Source of the DNA: Cocos nucifera
Taxonomy: Eukaryota; Streptophyta; Magnoliopsida; Arecales; Arecaceae
Assembly (NCBI GenBank): GCA_006176705.1
Contig: QRFJ01004161.1
Location: 35,752 to 99,751 of the forward strand
Length of the DNA: 64,000 nt
Direction: 5' to 3'
This document shows positions 23,918 through 36,340 of the stretch, one piece after another; position 1 is the first letter of the stretch, and each line of letters opens with the position of its first letter. Made by a program: the position numbers and the translations under genes. Under the pieces are notes generated by a model that did not search any database, was not told the origin of the DNA, and was given only the letters and a program-made list of their open reading frames with translations.

Positions 23918-26817
23918 TGAAGGAAAATCTAATTTTTTGGACCATTTGATTCCGTTCAGATCTGATCAGATCAAGAGTATATTTCAAATGTTCTTTTTTG
24001 TATCTAGATCAGATCTAGGATTGTTCTTCAGATCTGATTCTTAATTATTTTTAATAATTAAAATAAAATTAGATAAATAAATTCAAATTTAATTTACCTT
24101 TGAAGTGGGTAAATCTATTATCGATGATGATTCCTGTGAACAAGCGGAAAGGTCTGGATCTAGCCAATGCAAGTGCTGGCCTCTACCAGTATCCACTTAG
24201 GTTGGATCTTATTGACGCCTCTTCTTCTCTATCACATCTCCAGAAATCAGATCTGGATCTTGATCTGGAGGATCTTCAAAAACTCCTTCTGAAGATTCAG
24301 AGTTGTTCCCTTTGCAGCAGTGTAGCCTTTAGCTTTTAGTCGCCTTTCCTCTCGCTGGATTTGCACGCAACCAAGAATCCAAATTACTTTTGGGATGTCG
24401 AGAGGAGAGGGAGAAGATGGTTTGGCTGGAGGAGGAGAGGAGAGGCAGCCTGGGGCGTGGAAATCTTTAATGCTCTGAGTTGGCCACGGGTCTATTTATA
24501 GACTAAGCGTTGATTCAAAACTCCTCTTCTTTCCAACCAATCATTAACCCTTTGTGAAATCTATCTAAAAATCTAATTTGGTTGGGAATAGAGTCGCCTT
24601 GGATTCCTTTTAGATGGCACCTAAACATCAAAACTTGGTTCTTAGGAGAACTCTTAATCGAAATCGAAAAAAGGAGATGGAGTCCTATCCAACAGGGACT
24701 CCTAGGCGCCTCCACTTTGGCACATGCCAAGGGTGCGGTGCACCCTCCTCCTTTTGCTAGGTTCTGGTAGGGACAGGCCCCACCTGCTCTCCAATAGGTG
24801 CGATATGACGCTGCTGACAGAAGTCAAAGTGTTCAAATGGTCAATGATTGACCAGTCCAGATTAACTTTTGACCAAAGTCAAAACGAGAAATGATAGGTG
24901 ACAAAAAATGGCAGGTATTGTCCTTACCAAAAAAATAAGACTTAACACTTTTCCTGCACTGGACAGGCTCCAGCAGACTAACTGAAGGGCCTCTAAAGGA
25001 GCAAAATTCTTTGGCTCAGTCAGGAATGACTATTTATGAATAGTAAAAAGAAGAACTTTAGGTTCAATCGAGTGCTAGCACGATTTTCTTGAACCTAATT
25101 GAATCTCATTCAGATCAATTGAACTGATCCGTGATCAAACTCCTCTTCTTTCCAACCAATCATAACCCTTTGTGAAATCATATCTAAATCTGATTGGTGG
25201 AAATAGAGTCCCTTGGATTCCTTCTTAGATGGCACCTAAGACCAATCAAACTTGGTTCTTAGGAGAACTCTAATCGAAATCGAAAAAGGAGATGGAGTCC
25301 CTATCCAACAGGGACTCCTAGGCGCCTCCAACTTTGGCACATGCCAAGGGTGGCGTGCACCCTCCTCCTTGCTAGGTTCTGGTAGGGGGACAGGCCCCCA
25401 CCTGCTCTCCAATAGGTGCATGACGCTTGGACAGAAGTCAAAGTGTCAATGGTCAATGATTGACCAGTCCAAGATTAACTTTTGACCAAAGTCAAAGGAC
25501 GAGAAATGATAGGTGATCAAAAATGGCAGGTATTGTCTTACAAAATAAGACAACACTTTTCTGACCTGGACAGGCTCCAGTCAGACTAACTGAAGGCCTC
25601 TAAAGGAGCATAAACTTCTTTGGCTCAGTCAGGATAACTATTTATGATAGTAAAAGAAGAACTTTAGGTTCAATCGAGTGCTAGCACGATTTTCTTGAAT
25701 CTAATTGAATCTCATTCAGATTCAATTGAACTGGATTCAGTTTCAATTGATGATCTCAGATTCACAACTCTTATTTGTGTGACCCAGTTGAGTTCAATCT
25801 GTATGGTAATGGGATATGTCATGATCTCTATCAATGACATCATCGAAAACTCCTTTTCGATGGATAGAACTCTTTGATTCAAACAGCTAGAATAATCGAT
25901 CATCTAAATCATTCTAATTCTCCCAAAATCCACCAATGACACTTAGCAGTATATGGTGCAACCCATCAGAGCTGAATGCGAACCTCTGGTGCAGCTACCT
26001 ATGTGATTAAGTTTTTCTATCTTGAGCCCCAATCAGATTAGAGTTAAGGTGAACTCGTCAAACCCTAGTCTCTGTCATATAATGTAATCATTCGATTCAA
26101 GTTCGATGTGAAAAATTAAATAGAAACTCTTTCTATTATTTCACTCTGCCATGGCCATGGACTTCTGGACTTGATTCTCACGATCATCATAGGGCTGCTC
26201 CTCTACCATCGAGGTAGATAGATTCCATCTTGATGCTATCCAATTCCTACAATGAACATGCTATAGCCAACATACACCTTAGGGTTCCGAATGGCTAGGA
26301 GACCGAGTAATGGTGTAGTCAAACTATAACACCCTAAAGGTGAAACTGCGATGCATCAGGTCAAAGAACCAGACACACTACTGAGCATCGAGTCAGTCAT
26401 TGACGAGAAGGGTAGACTCCCTAATGACTACTCGAAGATGGTCACGCTCAGTGCCCTCAGTTCTCTAAACGAGTACTGTACTCTTGCTTCGTGTCTTCCA
26501 ACCGTAGACTCAAGACTCATCTGCTAAAGAGAAGCGAATTGTACACCAACCTTCCGGATCAATACCATCCTTCGTGATGATCCTATGTCGGAAGCATTTT
26601 ATGAGTTAATAATGATTATTCATGTCTTAAATTTTCAACTCTTGAAAATATGAATTATCATTACCATTAACTCAAAGGATGTATCACAGATACTAAATAC
26701 ACATATGTGATAGAAAATAACCCATTTTATTAATTTTAGTCAAAATTATAATTTTGTTCCTAGAAGTGTATTACAAGTGTCAGCTAATTTTGGCTTCTAG
26801 GGCACATATATCTAACA
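23918..26817 (-). repeat. Subfamily-1b LTR, indel-rich, with internal tandem duplication
   Basis: Starts tgaaggaaaatc and ends ..tctaaca before a polypurine complement, so it is a complete LTR. At 2.9 kb it is about 620 bp too long. A block at 24511-25130 is repeated at 25131 to about 25738. Sequence from 23918 to about 26600 is full of single-base insertions and deletions compared with the other copies; from about 26650 it is clean. No flanking duplication matches this LTR as placed. Confidence 0.8.
24511..25738. repeat. Tandem duplication of ~610-620 bp inside LTR
   Basis: Two successive copies of the LTR middle, from the ctcctcttctttccaacc block to the cattcagatcaattgaact block. Copy 1 is much noisier than copy 2. 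No other family-1 LTR here has it. Confidence 0.85.
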
Positions 26818-26831
26818 ATCTCCCACTTGTC

Positions 26832-27211
26832 CTAAAGCCAATTGGCTATGAGTCTAAGTCCCATCTTCTCAAGGTGGGCTTCGTTATTTTGCTGTCCCAA
26901 CGGCTTTATAAGAAGGTTTGCCACATTGTCTATGGAGTCAACTCTCTTGACCTTGACGTAACCCTTCTCGAGGTAATTGCGGATGAGGTAGTATCACCAC
27001 TCAATATGCTTGGATTTCTAGTGAGACCTTGGCTCCTTAGCAAGGGCTATGGCACCATTGTTGTTGCAGTACAGAGGAATGGCATCTGATGGCATTACTC
27101 CAATTTCTGCAGCAAACTTCTTGTACCAGAATGCTTCCTTCGCAGCCTCTGACGCAGTGATATATTCTGCTTCCATGGCGGAATCTGCTATCACAGTTTG
27201 CTTGGAATTTT
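26832..27211 (-). pseudogene. RNase H end fused to gag
   Basis: C-terminal RNase H in minus sense (..MEAEYITASEAAKEAFWYKKFAAEIG..LYCNNNGAIALAKE..). Its upstream end at about 27211 is joined directly to gag sequence (..MNYHMHKLQN), so an 81-codon open frame (27263-27018) runs from gag into RNase H. RT, integrase and protease are absent between them. The shared bases ggaa at the join fit a deletion, but the breakpoint also equals the sequence missing at the left edge of the N gap, so a misassembly is likely. Confidence 0.75.
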
Positions 27212-27750
27212 GAAGTTTATGCATGTGGTAATTCATGATGAATTGCCCATATGCATCAGTCAAGGATTGCAGAATAATATCATTTCTGCAGATCCAAGTC
27301 TAACTTCACACCGAGCTTCTCAAGCTCTTCCATGTCCTTGATCATTGTCAGACAGTGATCTTGGACTGACTGCCCATCACGCATCTTAGCCTTAAAAAGT
27401 CATTTCGTGACTTGATATTTGGCTGCGCGACTCTGTTCACCAAACATCTCCTGTAGGTGAGCCAACATTTGGCGAGCAGTCCCGATATCTTCATGTTGGC
27501 GCTGGAGCTCATCAGACATCGAGCCCAACATGTAATATCTGGCCTTATTATCTTCGTCTATCCATTTTTCCAGAGACGCTCTCTGTTCAATGGATGGACG
27601 GGCTGGTAAGGTGGGAGGATCCTGGTCCAATACATGGGTTAACTTCTCAAAACCCAAAATAATTTTGTAGTTCCTGAGCCAATCTTTATAATTGGGTCCA
27701 GTCAGTCTATGTGTGTCCAGGATACGTGCCAATGGGTTGGACGCAGACAT
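27207..27750 (-). pseudogene. Element C gag, truncated
   Basis: ATG at 27750-27748 (MSASNPLARILDTHRLTGPN..). The first 117 codons are open to a TGA at 27402-27400, at the same codon as in A and B. After it the gag sequence continues (..KAKMRDGQSVQDHCLTMIKDMEELEKLGV..) with an extra T near 27284. It then joins RNase H at 27207-27211. No lysine-rich tail or zinc knuckle remains. Confidence 0.85.
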
Positions 27751-29605
27751 TTTTCTGTAGAGAGTCAAAGATTCTAGTTAGATACTGTAATTATGACTTG
27801 ACCAATTTATTTAGGAATTTTATTTTTAAATAAATTAGCTCCCACTATTTTTCTCGGATCCCTACACTCCCTCTGTAGAGATGCGAAAATCTCCATGATT
27901 AATGATTTCTAGTGGGTGGTGCGGTCTCACCAACTGACTCATCACCTCACCTAACAGTTATTGGTGATGGGTTAGCCAATGAGTGAACAACTCTTGTTCA
28001 ATGATTCTCTAATCATGGTGCACCCAAACTTGGTCTCTAATTCATGAATCTCACCGTATCCGGAATATTGATCCACTCCTTAGTTAAGTCAGACCCACCA
28101 TTTGCATAGACTGGGTTCCTAATTGAGTCTCTCACCGTATCCAGAATATTGAGCCCAACTCATCCTCCAGCCCATAGCATCCAATGCCTAATAGACATGG
28201 TTGCATCTTCCGGTGCAACTGAGCCACTGTATCCAGCCGAGAACAATCAACCCCGGGAAGGGCCCGCACATCTACAATGGTGGAAGACCTCAGACTTAAT
28301 CTTTTCTTAGGGAGAATTGATTCAGGTCTCATTAAACTAGACTTATCATAGTCATAACAATTATGACTAACCTAGTGGCATGGGTTAGCTCGGATTATTG
28401 ACCACCTCAAGATCAGAACTGTGTCAACAGATATGGCCAGGTAAGTGAGACCGATGGAAGGGAATATGCCATTAACTCATACAAGAACGCATTCAGGTCG
28501 AGTAGCTTCCAATTAAAAATCAGTCGGTCGTATGTGCCAAACTTACCTTAGACACCAAATTATTGAGTCAGAACCAATTGGGTTAGCCTACAATCCAGAC
28601 TCTAACCTCTGAGCCTAATTAGGTCTTGCTTGATCGTGACTCGATCTTGACCCAGACTTAATCCTATTAGGCTGGTCAATTTAAGCATTGTTGATCCCAT
28701 CTAACCAACTCTTGATTCGGTTTGATCAACCGCTTAGACCTAATTGAGCTACCCAAGCCCGAACCCAGTATTATGAATATGTCTTAGATCTGAAATTCTC
28801 AATTTTAGACCTAATTAATATTTCATAATCTTAATTCTTAATTAAGTAGGGTTCATAAATAAAATATGCACAATAAATCCTAGGGTTTTCAGGATCTAGG
28901 GTTTTGCAGAAAGTAAGTTTTGGATTTCTGATTAAGGACGAATGCGCAGCACCCCTACACATCATAAGAACACCCCATCGGATGGGAAGGAGAGGGCCTT
29001 TAAACCCTTCTTCATTCTTATGACCGGACGGCCAAGAGGAACGCCTTAATCAGGAACATGTAATACTACAAAATAGTTTTAGATCTATATCATATATCTC
29101 ATATACAAATTAGATCTAATCATGGCATATTTTGCATACATCTCATGTATCGAATCATGCATGTTTTCAGATCTAAATTATCTCATAATAATCTAAAAAA
29201 TTAGATTTAAATTGATCTTATCAAAATAAACTCTAATCTAGATAACTATGTAGAACTATTCTACAACTAGTCTAGACATGCATCAATCATATCTCATATG
29301 ATGTTAAAATTAAATAATTTTATTTACTATTTTTTAGATATTATTATAATAATTATAATATTAAAAAATAGTAAATAAATAGATCTAAAATATGATTTAA
29401 TCAAATTAAATTATAAACATGCAAGACTATTCTATAGAACTATTCTATTTTAGAACTAGTCATGCATATTTTCTAATCTTAGATCCAAATCATTTAATTT
29501 TAATTTTTCTGATTTTAGATCTGATCACATCTCATGTGACATCTAAAATTAATTATTTTTTAATTAAAATAAATTTAAAATTAGATCTAAATACTTTAGA
29601 ATCTT
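27751..29605 (-). other. 5' leader of element C
   Basis: A 1.85-kb non-coding leader, almost a mirror of 18373-20228 in element 3. The nested inverted repeat is at 28928-29053: ctgattaagg/ccttaatcag perfect, atcataagaa/ttcttatgac one mismatch. No gene. Confidence 0.85.
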
Positions 29606-29617
29606 GCTCTGATACCA
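29606..29617 (-). other. Primer-binding site of element C
   Basis: gctctgatacca, a perfect complement of the initiator tRNA-Met PBS, two bases from the LTR at 29620. Confidence 0.95.
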
Positions 29618-29619
29618 GT

Positions 29620-31374
29620 TGAAGGAAAAATCCTAATTTCCCGAACCAAGTTCGTTCAGATCTGATCGGATCAAGAGATATATTCCAAAAATTTTTTTCT
29701 TTAATATAGATTAGATCTGGAATATTTTAGATCTAATCTTTATTATTTTAATAATTAAAATAAATTCAAATAAGTTAAATCAAATTTAATTTATCTTAAC
29801 GTAGGGTAATCCTATTACCCATTGATGATCCTGTAAGTAGTGGAAGGTTCTAGATCTAGCCATGTAAGTGCCTAGCCTCTACCGATATCCACTCAGGCTG
29901 GATCTGAAGATCCTCTTCTTCTCTATCATGTCTCCAAAAATTAGATCTAGATCTGATTTGGAGGATCTTCAAAATACCTTTCGAAGATCAGCAGTTGTCC
30001 TTTACAACGCAACCTTCTAGCTTTCTGTCGTCATTGTCTCATCTGGATTGCACCAACTTGGATCCCAAACTCCTTTGGGCATGGAGAGGAGAGGGACAAG
30101 ATGGACTTTGCATGGAGGAGGAGAGGAGAGGCAGCCTTGGGGTATGGGAATTTTCAATGCTTGTTGAGTTGGGCACGGGGTCTTATTTATAGACTATGCG
30201 TGATCCAACTCCTCTTCTTCCTAACCAATCACAACCCTTTGTGAAATCAGATCTAAATCTGATTAGTGGGAATAGAGTCCCTTGGATTTCTCTTTAGATG
30301 GCTCCCAAGACCAATCAAACTTGGTTCTTAGGAGAAATCTAATCTAAATCCAAAAAGAAGATGGAGTCCCTGTCCAACAGGGACTCCTGGGCGCCTCCAG
30401 CTTGGGCGCATGCCGACTCCTGGGCGCCTCTAGCTTGGGCGCATGCCAAGGGTGGCGTGCACCCTACTCCTTTTCAGGTTCTGGTAGGAGGACAAGCCCC
30501 CACCAGCTCTTCAATAGGTTTGTGATACGTGGACAGAAGTTAAAGTACCAATGGTCAACATTTGACCAGTCAAAGATGAACTTTTGACCAAAGTCAAAGG
30601 ACGAGAAATGGCAGGTGATCAAAAATGGTAGGTATTATCTTACAAAATAAGACAACCCTTTTCTGACCTGGATAGGCTCCAGTCAGACCAAGTGAAGGCC
30701 TCTGATCGAGTACAAACTCCTTTGGCTCAGTCAGGACAACTATTTATGATAGTAAAAGAAGAACGTTAGGTTCAATCGAGTGCTAGCACGATTTTCTTGA
30801 ACATAATTGAATCTCATTCAGATCAATTGAACTGGATTAGTTCAATTGATGATCACCAGATTCAAACCCTTGTTTGTGTGACCCAATTAGGTTCAGTTCT
30901 ATATGGTAATGGGATATGTCATGATCTCTATCATCGACATCATCGAAACTCCTTTCGATGGATCAGAACTCTTCTGATTCGAACAGCTAGAATGATCGAT
31001 CATCTAAATCATTCTAATTGCTTCCAAAATCCACCAATGACACTTAGCAGTATATGGTAGCAACCCATCAGAGCTGAATGCTAACCTCTTGGTATAGCTA
31101 CCTGTGTGATTAAGTTCTTCTATCTTGAGCCCTGATCAGATTAGGGTTTAGGTGAACTCGTCAAACCCTAGTCTCTGTCATATGATGTAATCATTCGATT
31201 CAAGTTCGATGTGAAAACTTAAATAGAAACTCTTTCTATTATTTCACTCTGCCATGGTCATGGGCTTCTGAACTTGATTCTCATGATCATCATAGGGCTG
31301 TTCCTCTACCACCGAGGTAGATAGATTCCTTCTTGATGCAATCCAGTTCCTACAATGAACATGCTGAAGGAAAA
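29620..31374 (-). repeat. Element C 5' LTR, first part
   Basis: Starts tgaaggaaaaatcc after the PBS and is cut at ..gaacatgc (31374) by element 5. It resumes with aatagacaacatac.. at 40119, after the duplicated catgc. It contains a local duplication of the ggactcctgggcgcctc block (30380-30440), plus the hairpins at 30822-30850 and 30941-30960. No gene. Confidence 0.85.
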
Positions 31375-33644
31375 TCCTGATTTCCCGGTCCAGGTTCGTC
31401 CAGATCTGATCAGATCAAGAGATATATTTCAAAAATTTTTCTCTTGATCCTAATCAGATCTTGATATGTTTTAGATCTGATTCTTATTATTTTAATAAAT
31501 AAAATAAAATAAGATAAATTAAATTAAATTTAATTTACCTAATTTGGATAATCCTATTATCCTGTAGATGATCCTGATTGCAGCGGAAGGTTCTGGATCT
31601 AGCCACGCAAGCACCTGGCCTCTATCGGTATCCACTTGGGTTGGATCTGGAGATCCTCTTCTTCTCTATCATGCCTCCAAAAATCAGATCTGGATCTATT
31701 CTGGAGGATCTTCAAAACTCTTTTGAAGATCAGCAGTCGTCCTTTGCAGCAGCGCAGCCTTCTTGCTTTTGATCGCCTTTCTCTTGATCTGGATCGCACC
31801 AACCAAGTCCAAAACTCCTTTTGGATGTGGAGAGCAAGGGGAGAAGAGGTTTGGCATGGAGGAAGGAGGGGAGAGGCAGCCTTGGGGCGTGGGGTTTCTC
31901 AATTCAATTCATTAATCTGAGTTGGGCGCAGGGTCTTATTTATAGACTGACTTGTGATCCAACTCCTCTTCTTCCCAACCAATCACAACCCTTTGTGAAA
32001 TCAGATCTAAATCTGATTGGTTGGAATAGAGTCCCCTGGATTCCTCCTTAGAGGGTGCCTAAGACCAGTCAAAGTTGGATTCTTAGGAGAACTCTAATTG
32101 GAATCCAAAAAGGAGATGGAGTCCTTGTCCAACAAGGACTCCTAGGCGCCTCCAACTTGGGCACACGCCAAGGGTGGCGTGCGCCCTTCTCCTTGCCAGG
32201 TTCTGGCAGGGGGACAGGCCCCCACCAGCTCTCCAATAGGTGCATGACATGTGGTCAAAAGTCAAAGTGTCAATGGTCAACATTTGACCAGTCAAAGGTA
32301 GACTTTTGACCAAAGTCAAAGAACAAGAAATGGCAGGTGACCAAAAATGGCAGGTAATGTCTTACAAAATAAGACAACCTTTTCTGACTTGGACAACCTC
32401 CAGTCAGACCATATGAAGGCCTCTGATTGAGCACAAACTCCTTTGGCTCAGTCAGGACAACTTATTTATGATAGTAAAAGAAGAACGTTAGGTTCAATCG
32501 AGTGCTAGCACGATTTTCCTTGAACCTAATTGAATCTCATTCAGATCAATTGAACTAGATCAGTTCAATTGATGATCACCAGATTCAAACCCTTGTTTGT
32601 GTGACCCAGTTAGGTTCAGTTCTGTATGGTAATGGGATATGTCATGATCTCTATCATCGACATCATCGAAACTCCTTTCGATGGATCAGAACTCTTCTGA
32701 TTCGAACAGCTAGAATGATCGATCATCTAAATCATTCTAATTGCTCCCAAAATCCACCAGTGACACCTAGCAGTATATGGTGGCAACCCATCAGAGCTGA
32801 ATGCGAACCTCTTGGTGCAGCTACCTGTGTGATTAAGTTCTTCTATCTTGAGCCCCGATCAGATTAGGGTTAAGGTGAACTCGTCAAACCCTAGTCTCTG
32901 TCATATGATGTAATCATTCGATTCGAGTCCAATGTGAAAATCTAAATAGAAACTCTTTCTATTATTTCACTCTGCCATGGCCATGGGCTTCTGGACTTGA
33001 TTCTCATGATCATCATAGGGCTGCTCCTCTACCACCGAGGTAGATAGATTCCATCTTGATGCAATCCAGTTCCTACAATGAACATGCTATAGCCAACATA
33101 CACCTCAGGGTTCCATATGGCTAGGAGACCGAGTAATGGTGTAGTCAAACTATAACACCCTCAAGGTGAACTGCCGATGCACCTCAGGTCAAAGAACCAG
33201 ACACACTACTGCAGCATCGAGTCAGTCATTGACGAGAAGGTAGACTTCCTAATGACTACTCGAGGTGGTCACGCTCAGTGCCCTCGTTCTCTAACGAGTA
33301 CCTGTACTCTCGCTCCGGTGTCTCCACACCGTAGACTCAAGACTCATCTACTAAAGAGAAGCGATTGTACACCAACCTTCCGGATCAATCACCATCCTCG
33401 TGATGATCCTATGGTCGGGAGCATTTTATGAGTTAATAATGATTATTCATGTCTTAAATTTTCAACTCTTGAAAATATGAATTATCATTACCATTAACTC
33501 AAAGGATGTATCACAGACACTAAATACACATATGTGATAGAAAATAACCCATTTTATTGATTATAGTCAAAATTATAATTTTGCCCCTAGAAGTGTATTA
33601 CAAGTGTCAGCCAATTCTGGCTTCTAGGGCACATATATCTAACA
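31375..33644 (-). repeat. 3' LTR of element 5
   Basis: 2.27 kb, tgaaggaaaatcctg.. to ..tctaaca. TATA complement tatttata is at 31937-31944. A W-box cluster (seven TTGACY hexamers) lies at 32253-32320. The 88-codon open frame at 32601-32867 also occurs, identical, in the other LTR and simply reflects LTR identity. Confidence 0.9.
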
Positions 33645-33658
33645 ATCTCCCACTTGTC

Positions 33659-35463
33659 CTAAAGCCAATTGGCTACAAGTCTAAGTCCCATCTTCTCAAG
33701 GTGGGCTTCGATCTTCTGCTGGCCCAACGGCTTTGTAAGTGGGTCTGCCACATTATCTGTGGAGTTGACTCTCTTGACCTCGACGTAACCCTTCTCGAGG
33801 TAATCGCGGATGAGGTGGTATCGCCGCTCAATGTGCTTGGATTTTCTGGTGAGACCTCGGCTCCTTAGCAAGGGCTATGGCGCCATTGTTGTCGCAGTAT
33901 AGAGGAATGGCATCTGATGGCATTACTCCAATTTCTGCAGCAAACTTCTTGTACCAGAATGCTTCCTTCGCAGCCTCTGATGCAGCGATATATTCTGCTT
34001 CCATGGTGGAATCTGCTATCACAGTTTGCTTGGAACTCTTCCAGCTGACAGCACCACCATTGCACACAAACAGACTCCCAGATGTCGACTTTCGATCATC
34101 TATATCGGACATGAAATCCGAGTCTGTGTATCCCTGGACTTGGAGTTCTCCATTACCAAAGACCAACATCATATCCTTAGTTCTTCTCAAGTACTTAAGG
34201 ATACATTTCACAGAAGTCCAGTGTTCTTCACCTGGATTTGACTGATATCTGCTTGTGACACTCACAGCATGGGCTATATCAGGTCGTGTACATAGCATGG
34301 CATACATGAGGCTCCCTATTGCAGAAGCATAAGGGATCTTGCTCATGCATTCTATTTCCTCAGGTGTGCTAGGGCACATCTTCTTGGAAAGATGAATACC
34401 ATGTCTGAAGGGTATTAATCCCCTCTTAGAGTTTTCCATACTAAACCTCTTTAGTACTTCCTCTATGTACATCTTCTGTGAAAGTCTAGCATCCTATTCG
34501 GTCTATCCCTATAGACCTTAATTCCTAGAATAAAGGATGCTTCACCTAGGTCTTTCATGGAGAATTCCTTGGACAACCATATTTTGACTGATGTCAACAT
34601 GGGAATATCATTCCCAATAAGGAGGATGTCATCCACGTACAATACGAGGAAGACAACAGCGCTCCCACTGACCCTTTTTGAAAACACATGGTTCCTCTTC
34701 ATTTTTGATGAAACCAAACTTTTTGATCACATCATTGAAATGAGTGTTCCAGCTCCGAGATGCTTGCTTAAGTCCATATATGGACCTTTGCAGCTTGCAA
34801 ACCTTGTGATCAGTATCACTGGATGTGAAACCTAGCGGCTGTTCCATATAGATATCTTCCTCAAGATATCCATTTAAGAATGCCGTTTTCACGTCCATTT
34901 GCCATATTTCATAATCGAAATAGGCTGCAACGGCAAGCAATGTGCGGATGGATTTTAGCATAGCCTACTGGGGAAAAGGTATCCTGATAGTCAATGCCTT
35001 CGCGTTGACTATAACCTTTTGCCACTAGTCTAGCCTTGAATGTCTCCACATTCCCATCTGCACCAATCTTTCTCTTGAAGATCCATTTACACCCAATAGG
35101 TACTATACCTTCTGGTGGATCTACCAAGGTCCAGACTTGGTTTGAGTGCATCGAGTCAATTTCTGACTTGCATTGCCTCTAGCCATTTCTCGGAGTCGAT
35201 ATCTGATATCGCCTCGTTGTAGGTTTTGGGATCATCACCATGAGCACCATTACCTACGAGGAACATTTTCTCTACTTCCTCTGAAATAATACCTAAGTAT
35301 CTTTCAGGGGGATGGGAAAACTCTTTCCGATCTACGAGGTGGAGGAGGTAGTGTTCTTATTGGCTCAACCTGATTTGGTTCCAACTTGGTCCTTAGCTCG
35401 TTGTACTTGTGAGACTTTCTCATCAAGCTTAATCTGCTTTCCAATGCCGCTATCTTGAATAAA
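33659..35463 (-). pseudogene. Element 5 reverse transcriptase and RNase H
   Basis: The pol carboxyl end (..LGQQKIEAHLEKMGLRL..) ends with TAG at 33661-33659, followed by the polypurine tract gacaagtgggagat and the LTR. RNase H motifs are complete: ..DSDFMSDIDDRKSTSG.., ..MEAEYIAASEAAKEAFW.., ..LYCDNNGAIALAKE... RT has YVDD (..LVLYVDDILLIGND..) and ..GCKWIFKRKIGADGNVETFKARLVAKGYSQ... Few stops are seen, but single-base indels near 34484, 34675, 34969, 35167 and 35380 break the frame. Best-kept RT in the window, still not continuous. Confidence 0.9.
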
Positions 35464-36340
35464 CTATTTTTCAAGAAAGATGGCATGTCGACTCACAATC
35501 ACATTGTGGTCTTCTGGAATGTAGAAATAGTATCCTAATGACTCTTTAGGATATCCTATGAATCGAGCTCTAAAGGACCTAAACTCTAACTTGTCCGCTT
35601 GTTGTCTTTTGACATGAGCCGGACAACCCCAAATTCTGAGATGACTCAGACTTGGTTTCTTACCGTGCCATATCTCATACGGTGTGGTAGGAACGGTTTT
35701 AGAGGGAACCCTATTCAGTAGATAAATTGAAGTTAACAATGAATGTCCCCAAAGAAAATCAGGGAGGTCTGTGAAGCTCATCATGGATCGAACCATATCC
35801 AATAGAGTCCGATTTCTCCATTCTGAAACCCCGTTGAGTTGAGGTGTTCCTGGTGGAGTCCATTGAGAGACTATGCCATTTTCCTTAAGATAGTCTAGGA
35901 ATTCCCGGCTAAGGTATTCACCTCCTCGATCTGATCGAAGAACCTTAATGGGTTTTTCCAGTTTGTTTTTCTACTTCATGTCTGAATTCTTTGAACTTTT
36001 CAAAAGCTTCAGACTTGTGTCTCATAAGATACACATACCCATACCTAGACAGATCATCGGTAAAGGTAATGAAGTAGACAAAATTGCCTCTAGCCGGCAC
36101 ATCAAATGGGCCGCACACATCAGTATGTACTAGGGCAAGGAGATCTGTGGCCCTCTCCCCATGTCCAACAAAAGGGAGTTTAGTCATTTTGCCTTGAAGA
36201 CAAGATTCACAAGTTGGATATGACTCAAAAGTCAATGGACTCAATAGCCCATTTTTCTCCAATTTGTTGATCCTATCTTCTGCTATATGACCTAATCTCA
36301 GGTGCCATAGATATCTATCGTTTGGACTATCCCTAGGTCG
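35464..36340 (-). pseudogene. Element 5 integrase
   Basis: Zinc region ..WHLRLGHIAED.. and ..CESCLQGK..; core ..HTDVCGPFDVPARGNFVYFITFTDDLSRYGYVYL..; after a 1-bp shift near 35957, ..RSDRGGEYL.. and the ..PPGTPQLNGVSEW.. segment with the catalytic glutamate. The C-terminal stretch 35802-35464 ends FLEK-TAG. The catalytic D, D and E residues all appear kept; only the frameshift and the terminal TAG interrupt it. Integrase joins element DNA to the target with a 5-bp stagger, which fits the duplications seen here. Confidence 0.88.

Noticed and set aside
23918..31374. A separate LTR-to-LTR element with its own target duplication
   Set aside because: Flanks of the 23918 LTR (ccaag) do not match those of the other LTR end (cttag at 40671). 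The latter pairs with 15383-15387, so the outer element is C.
32601..32867. 88-codon open frame, identical to one at 39070-39336
   Set aside because: Both are in the two LTRs of element 5, so identity is expected. The frame has no protein features and is broken in other LTR copies.
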